From G965205525 sp965205525 (GTDB lineage Bacteria > Pseudomonadota > Gammaproteobacteria > JABABF01): a stretch of 64,000 bases of DNA. The notes under the pieces are model-generated. The model ran no database searches. It was not told the origin of the DNA and saw only the letters and a list, made by a program, of their open reading frames with translations. The position numbers and the translations under genes were made by a program. Below, one piece after another: positions 59,371-64,000 of the stretch. The stretch is from the NCBI GenBank assembly GCA_965205525.1, contig OZ242171.1, forward strand, positions 992,001-1,056,000, in the 5' to 3' direction. How positions within the stretch are numbered: position 1 is the first letter of the stretch; every line of letters begins with the position of its first letter.

Positions 59371-62300
59371 ATGAAAGAAGAAAAAAAATGGCATTTCTGG
59401 ATTGACCGGGGCGGTACTTTTACCGATATCGTCGCCCGCACACCCGACGGAAGCCTGCTCAGCAAGAAACTCCTGTCGGAGGCACCGGAGCAGTATGAAG
59501 ACGCGGCGGTAGAGGGCATCCGAATCCTCTTAGAAGCACCTTCTGGCACACCGCTGCCGACTGAACAAATCGCCGAGGTGCGCATGGGCACCACCGTCGC
59601 CACCAATGCCCTGCTGCAGAGAAGCGCAGAACCGGTCTTACTCTGCATCACCCGGGGGTTTGCCGATGCACTGCTCATCGGCTACCAGCAGCGCCCGGAT
59701 ATCTTCGCCCGCAGCATACAGCGTCCACAGCAGGCCTATCAGCGTGTGCTGGAAATTGACGAGCGCATTGCTGCCGACGGCACTGTCCTTCGCACCCCGG
59801 ACTGGAACGCGGTCCGCAAAGATTTGGCAAAGGCACAGAAGGAGGGGTTTTCTGCCATCGCCATCGTGCTGATGCACAGCTACCGCTCGGCGCTCCACGA
59901 GCGCAAAATCGCCGCCCTGGCCCGGGAACTGGGTTTTGACCAGGTGTCCGCAAGCCACGAGGTCAGCCCCCTTATGCGCCTGGTCAGCCGCGGAGACACT
60001 GCAGTGGCGGATGCCTGCCTGTCGCCAGTCTTGCGCCGCTACCTCCGCCGCCTTGAGAAGGCACTAGGGAAAGTGCCCCTGCTCCTGATGCAGTCCTCAG
60101 GGCAGCTCGCCCAGGCGGAGCGATTCCGGGGCCGAGATGCCGTTCTCTCCGGTCCTGCCGGCGGCGTGACCGGGGCCGCCCGCACTGCCGTTGCTGCCGG
60201 TTTTGACAAGGTGATCGGCTTTGACATGGGCGGCACTTCTACAGATGTGTGGCTCTTTAACGGCAGCTTTGAGCGCACCCGGGAAACCGAAGTGGCCGGC
60301 ATACGTCTGCATACGCCCATGCTGCGGGTGCATACCATCGCAGCGGGAGGCGGCTCCATACTGCGTTTTGAAAGCGGACGTCTGACCGTGGGACCGGAGA
60401 GCTCCGGGGCCAGCCCAGGCCCGGCCTGCTACGGCCGCGGGGGACCTCTCAGTCTGACCGACTGCAATCTGCTGCTAGGCCGTATCCAGAGGGATCGCTT
60501 CCCCACCGTATTCGGTCCCGGTGGCGATGCCCCCTTGAATGCCGAGGCCGCCCAATGCGAGCTTAAATCTATGGGCGAGCTGCTCAGTGCCAGCCACAAC
60601 TTCTCCTCCCTGGAAGCAATTGCCGAGAGCTTCGTGCAGGTTGCCGTTGACAGCATGGCCGGAGCAATTCGCAAGATCTCCTTAGAGCGTGGACACGACC
60701 CCGCCGACTACGCCCTCACCGGCCTTGGTGCCGCCGCCGGGCAGCACGTATGTCAAGTGGCCCAAGCCCTCGGCATGACAAGGGTGCTGCTGCATCCCAT
60801 GGCCGGGGTGCTCTCGGCCTACGGCATGGGGCTAGCCGCCCTCGGCGCGATTCATCAGCGCCCCCTGGCAAAACCGCTTGAGGACAGTGCAATGAAGGAA
60901 ATCGGAGCGCTGCTAGATGAACTTGCCGCCTCGGCATGGGCAGAGGCAGCTCCTCGGAAAGCAGGTGCGAAGATGGTCCGAAAAGAGGAGCGCAGGCTGC
61001 ATCTGCGCTACACCGGCACCGACAGCACCTTGACAGTGCCGACCGGACCGGCAGGAACTGTCCGCAAGAGCTTTGAGGCAATGCACCTGGAACGCTTCGG
61101 TTTTACCCGACAGGGTCGGGAAATTCTGGTGGAGGCCTGCGAAGCGGAGGTTTCTGTGCACAGCCCCCCGGTGGAGCAGGCAGCGCAGCCCCCTGACAGC
61201 TCTCCGCCCCAAGGGAGCGGTCGCGGTCGCAGTTTCTTTCGCGGACGCTGGCATGACACACCTTTTTACGAGCGGACGCATCTGCGCACCGCTCACTGTA
61301 TAAAGGGTCCCGCTATTCTCTTTGAAGACAATGCCACCACCGTGGTAGATCCGGGATGGCTGGCCCGGGTTATGCCCGGGGGACAGCTGCTTTTAGAGCA
61401 CGGGGGCGCACCTCGGCAGCACTCTGCCGACACTGCCGCCGACCCGGCAAGATTGGAAATTTTTAACAACCGTTTCGTATCGGTCGCCGAGCAGATGGGC
61501 AGCGTGCTCCGCAGCACCGCTCATTCTGTCAATATCAAAGAGCGCCTGGATTTCTCCTGCGCAGTATTTGACCGCGCCGGCGCTCTGGTGGCAAATGCAC
61601 CTCACATTCCCATTCATCTCGGCGCCATGGGCGAAGCAGTGCGCGCTGTGGCGGGGGCCGGGCATCACTTTCGCGAAGGGGACAGCCTTATTCACAACGC
61701 ACCCTATCGGGGCGGCACCCATCTGCCAGACATCACCGTGGTCACCCCGATCTTTGCGGGGTCAAAATCAGAGCTGCTGTTCTTTGTGGCCAGCCGCGCA
61801 CATCACGCTGACATCGGCGGCATCACACCGGGCTCCATGCCCGCCTCTTCTACGCATATTGATGAAGAGGGAATCCTGTTTGACGCAGTGCCCCTGGTGC
61901 AAGATGGGCGGCTTTTAGAGGAAGATATTCGCGCCCGCCTGCGCTCCGGGCCCTGGCCCGCTCGGAATGCAGAGCAGAATCTGGCAGATTTAGCGGCGCA
62001 GCTCGCCGCTGCCGCCCGGGGTGAAACGGAGCTAAGACGCATGATCCGTGAAGAGGGGCTGGCCACGGTGTGCTCCTATATGGCGCATGTGCAGCACAAT
62101 GCGACCGAGTCAGTGCAGGGGATTATCAGCGAGTTGCAGGACGGCTGCTCTACCCTTGAAATGGATAACGGAGCCGTCATCCGGGTCGCGGTATCCATCC
62201 ACCGGGCAGCGCGACGCATGCGCATTGACTTTAGCGGCACCTCGGCCCAGCGCAGCGATAATTTTAATGCGCCCTCCGCGGTGGTGCGCTCGGCAGTGCT

Positions 62301-62991
62301 GTACGTGCTGCGCACTCTGGTGAAACGGCCGATCCCCCTCAACGAGGGCTGCCTTGCCCCGGTGGAGATCGTGCTCCCAGAAGGCTCTTTGCTCGCCCCT
62401 CGCCCGCCGGCGGCGGTGGCCGCCGGCAATGTGGAAACCAGCCAGTGTGTGGTGGATGCGCTGTACGCCGCCCTCGGTGTACAGGCTGCAAGCGCCGGCA
62501 CCATGAACAACCTTAGTTTCGGCACCGATGCCTTCAGCTACTACGAGACGATCTGCTCCGGCACCGGAGCCGGTATCGGCTTTGACGGCGCAGATGCTGT
62601 GCAATGCCACATGACCAATACCCGCCTCACCGACCCAGAGGTTCTGGAGACATACTTTCCTGTGCGGCTGGAAAGTTTTGCCGTGCGTCGGGGCAGCGGC
62701 GGCAAAGGACGGTGGCGCGGTGGAGATGGCACCGTGCGCCGTCTCTGTTTTCTTGCACCGATGACTGCGGTCATCCTGTCCAACCGGCGCCGGACCGTGT
62801 CCTTCGGATTGCACGGCGCCGGTGCGGGTGCCACGGGCAACAACTGGCTAGAACGGGCAGACGGCAGCCGAGAGCAACTGAATGCCACCGCCGAAATACA
62901 GGTGCATGCCGGAGACACCCTGATAATAGAGACTCCCGGCGGCGGCGGCATGAATCCGCCGCCCGCTGATGGCAGCAAAAATTCAGCATAA
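59371..62991 (+). CDS. 5-oxoprolinase / hydantoinase A+B fusion
   Basis: 1206 residues from ATG 59371. The N-terminal HyuA half opens WIDRGGTFTDIVARTPDG, contains GTTVATNALL and VIGFDMGGTSTDVWL (ATP-binding ASKHA fold), and ends with a beta-rich domain at about 500-670. The HyuB half starts EIFNNRFVSVAEQMGSVLRST and includes ERLDFSCAVFD, GGTHLPDITVV, GGITPGSMP and RGSGGKGRWRGGDG. Fusion of both halves in one chain is the form of ATP-dependent 5-oxoprolinase, which opens pyroglutamate to glutamate; other cyclic amides cannot be excluded. It stands 168 bp after the TonB receptor gene. Confidence 0.92.
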   Translation: MKEEKKWHFWIDRGGTFTDIVARTPDGSLLSKKLLSEAPEQYEDAAVEGIRILLEAPSGTPLPTEQIAEVRMGTTVATNALLQRSAEPVLLCITRGFADALLIGYQQRPDIFARSIQRPQQAYQRVLEIDERIAADGTVLRTPDWNAVRKDLAKAQKEGFSAIAIVLMHSYRSALHERKIAALARELGFDQVSASHEVSPLMRLVSRGDTAVADACLSPVLRRYLRRLEKALGKVPLLLMQSSGQLAQAERFRGRDAVLSGPAGGVTGAARTAVAAGFDKVIGFDMGGTSTDVWLFNGSFERTRETEVAGIRLHTPMLRVHTIAAGGGSILRFESGRLTVGPESSGASPGPACYGRGGPLSLTDCNLLLGRIQRDRFPTVFGPGGDAPLNAEAAQCELKSMGELLSASHNFSSLEAIAESFVQVAVDSMAGAIRKISLERGHDPADYALTGLGAAAGQHVCQVAQALGMTRVLLHPMAGVLSAYGMGLAALGAIHQRPLAKPLEDSAMKEIGALLDELAASAWAEAAPRKAGAKMVRKEERRLHLRYTGTDSTLTVPTGPAGTVRKSFEAMHLERFGFTRQGREILVEACEAEVSVHSPPVEQAAQPPDSSPPQGSGRGRSFFRGRWHDTPFYERTHLRTAHCIKGPAILFEDNATTVVDPGWLARVMPGGQLLLEHGGAPRQHSADTAADPARLEIFNNRFVSVAEQMGSVLRSTAHSVNIKERLDFSCAVFDRAGALVANAPHIPIHLGAMGEAVRAVAGAGHHFREGDSLIHNAPYRGGTHLPDITVVTPIFAGSKSELLFFVASRAHHADIGGITPGSMPASSTHIDEEGILFDAVPLVQDGRLLEEDIRARLRSGPWPARNAEQNLADLAAQLAAAARGETELRRMIREEGLATVCSYMAHVQHNATESVQGIISELQDGCSTLEMDNGAVIRVAVSIHRAARRMRIDFSGTSAQRSDNFNAPSAVVRSAVLYVLRTLVKRPIPLNEGCLAPVEIVLPEGSLLAPRPPAAVAAGNVETSQCVVDALYAALGVQAASAGTMNNLSFGTDAFSYYETICSGTGAGIGFDGADAVQCHMTNTRLTDPEVLETYFPVRLESFAVRRGSGGKGRWRGGDGTVRRLCFLAPMTAVILSNRRRTVSFGLHGAGAGATGNNWLERADGSREQLNATAEIQVHAGDTLIIETPGGGGMNPPPADGSKNSA

Positions 62992-63102
62992 GAATATCCC
63001 CCTGTCAGCCCTCCCTAGCCCTTGCTTAAAAGATTCAGCACATCAGGAGAAAAAGTGCTGGTATTCCAATAGGCCCTCGATTAGAATGCGCCTTCTATCT
63101 AT
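62992..63102 (+). other. Intergenic region before mdh
   Basis: No gene. A weak hairpin CAGCAC/GTGCTG (about 63038-63062) could end the oxoprolinase transcript, but no T-run follows. The stretch ends in CTAT tetranucleotides leading into the duplicated mdh promoter. Confidence 0.3.
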
Positions 63103-63176
63103 CTATAATTGGATGCCTATGCCTCATCCTGCTCGCATCCTATAATTGGATGCCTATGTCTCATCCTGCTCGCATC
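63103..63176 (+). repeat. 37-bp tandem duplication covering the mdh promoter and start codon
   Basis: 63103-63139 and 63140-63176 are identical at 36 of 37 positions. Each contains TATAATTGGATGCCTATG, so both the -10-like box and the ATG are present twice. The upstream ATG (63119) opens an eight-codon frame (MPHPARIL then TAA); the downstream ATG (63156) starts mdh. Confidence 0.92.
63104..63146 (+). promoter_or_regulatory. Duplicated -10 boxes of mdh
   Basis: TATAAT occurs at 63104-63109 and 63141-63146. The second lies only nine bases before the mdh ATG, so a transcript from it would be leaderless or nearly so. No Shine-Dalgarno sequence is present. Confidence 0.5.
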
Positions 63177-64000
63177 GCTGTCACCGGAGCTGCCGGTCAA
63201 ATCGGCTACAGTCTGCTGGTGCGTATCGCCGCTGGCGAAATGCTCGGCAAAGAACAGCCGGTGCAGCTGCAAATGCTGGAGATTCCGGAAGCGGCAACAG
63301 CCCTAAAGGGGGTGGCTATGGAGCTGGAAGATTGCGCCTTTCCGCTGCTCAGCGGCATTCTCTGCTCAACGGATGCAGAGGAAGCTTTTAGAGATGCCGA
63401 CTATGCACTGCTAGTGGGTGCTCGGCCGCGCGGTCCGGGCATGGAGCGCGGCGATCTTCTGAAAGCCAATGCCAAGATTTTCACTGCGCAGGGAAAGGCA
63501 CTTAATCATGCTGCGAGCAGAGAGGTGCGCGTGCTCGTGGTAGGCAATCCGGCCAATACCAATGCCATGCTGGCGCAGCGCAGCGCCCCCGATATCTCAC
63601 CCCGCCAATTTACCGCGATGACTCGCTTGGACCACAATCGGGCCTTGGCTCAACTGGCAATCAAAACGGGCACTCCGGTTGCCGACATCCACCATGTCAC
63701 CATCTGGGGCAATCATTCCACAACACAATACCCGGACTTGCATCACGCCTTGGCAGCCGGCCGGCCGGCCTTGGAATGTGTGCCCGAATCCTGGTATCGG
63801 GAGCACTTCATACCGGCGGTACAGAAGCGTGGTGCCGCGGTCATTGAGGCACGGGGCTCCTCCAGTGCCGCCTCCGCCGCCGCCGCCGCCATCAGCCATA
63901 TGCGAGACTGGGTGCAGGGTACTCCGGAGGGAGACTGGACCAGCATGGGTGTGGTCAGCGACGGCAGTTACGATATCCCGGAAGGCATGCTGTATTCTTT
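63156..64000 (+). CDS. mdh: Malate dehydrogenase, 3' end outside window
   Basis: NAD-dependent malate/oxaloacetate interconversion in the TCA cycle. The 281 codons present (family about 327) open with SHPARIAVTGAAGQIGYSLL, the cofactor loop of the TIGR01759-type MDH related to cytosolic enzymes. The substrate Args are in GARPRGPGMERGDLL, NPANTNA follows, TRLDHNRAL has the third Arg, and the catalytic His is in IWGNHSTTQYPD. No defect is seen up to the window end. The start lies in the second copy of a 37-bp duplication. Confidence 0.96.
   Translation, partial: MSHPARIAVTGAAGQIGYSLLVRIAAGEMLGKEQPVQLQMLEIPEAATALKGVAMELEDCAFPLLSGILCSTDAEEAFRDADYALLVGARPRGPGMERGDLLKANAKIFTAQGKALNHAASREVRVLVVGNPANTNAMLAQRSAPDISPRQFTAMTRLDHNRALAQLAIKTGTPVADIHHVTIWGNHSTTQYPDLHHALAAGRPALECVPESWYREHFIPAVQKRGAAVIEARGSSSAASAAAAAISHMRDWVQGTPEGDWTSMGVVSDGSYDIPEGMLYS

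Overview
The window reads as chromosomal DNA of a GC-rich gammaproteobacterium. Evidence is the housekeeping gene order: trxA-rho, lptM-lysA-dapF-DUF484-xerC, torF-like porin with glnB next to comM/yifB, and gap divergent from mfd with csiV and gspA/gspB nearby. No rRNA, tRNA or CRISPR array was found. The exact lineage cannot be named from sequence alone; the layout resembles marine or host-associated relatives of Pseudomonadales/Cellvibrionales.

Layout. 1-2430: 5' three quarters of gyrA (minus; the 3' end is outside the window). 2431-3300: a poorly coding, partly AT-rich patch with one small hypothetical gene and a probable gene remnant. 3364-16126 (all minus): M48 lipoprotein protease, two-subunit biotin-dependent acyl-CoA carboxylase, RND efflux pump plus adaptor, and a secreted 888-residue protein with dockerin-like calcium loops. 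16141-23710: an accessory island of lower or atypical GC. It holds a TIR-bounded IS1595-type element (16254-18368) carrying a transposase, a DNA methyltransferase-HNH fusion broken at a 13-G tract, and a 52-residue ORF; then two tandem TPR-repeat proteins, a DUF262 pseudogene, an endonuclease/exonuclease/phosphatase gene and an IS481-like transposase remnant. 23815-64000: mainly core genes: tatD-usp, a small redox/catabolic cluster (SDR, dienelactone hydrolase, HsaA-like flavoprotein, PPOX protein), trxA, rho, lysine/cell-wall genes, xerC, glnB, porin, comM, cytochrome c5, rpoH-trmB, gap, mfd, gspAB, csiV, mscS, topA, a lipoprotein phosphatase, then flavoprotein/TonB receptor/5-oxoprolinase and the start of mdh.

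How genes work together. Within the island the three element genes overlap by ATGA and look like one translationally coupled unit inside perfect 24-bp inverted repeats; the methyltransferase reading frame is restored by loss of one G, so this is a candidate phase-variable methyltransferase carried by an insertion sequence. The carboxylase and RND genes are packed closely enough (-4, 7, -1 bp) to be one operon. Several housekeeping genes carry local tandem duplications: the topA C-terminal 21-bp minisatellite, the rpoH N-terminal 66-bp-period repeat, the mdh promoter/start duplication, and the 141-bp TPR units. I regard the methyltransferase-bearing IS, the mdh 5' duplication and the TPR locus as the items most worth checking.
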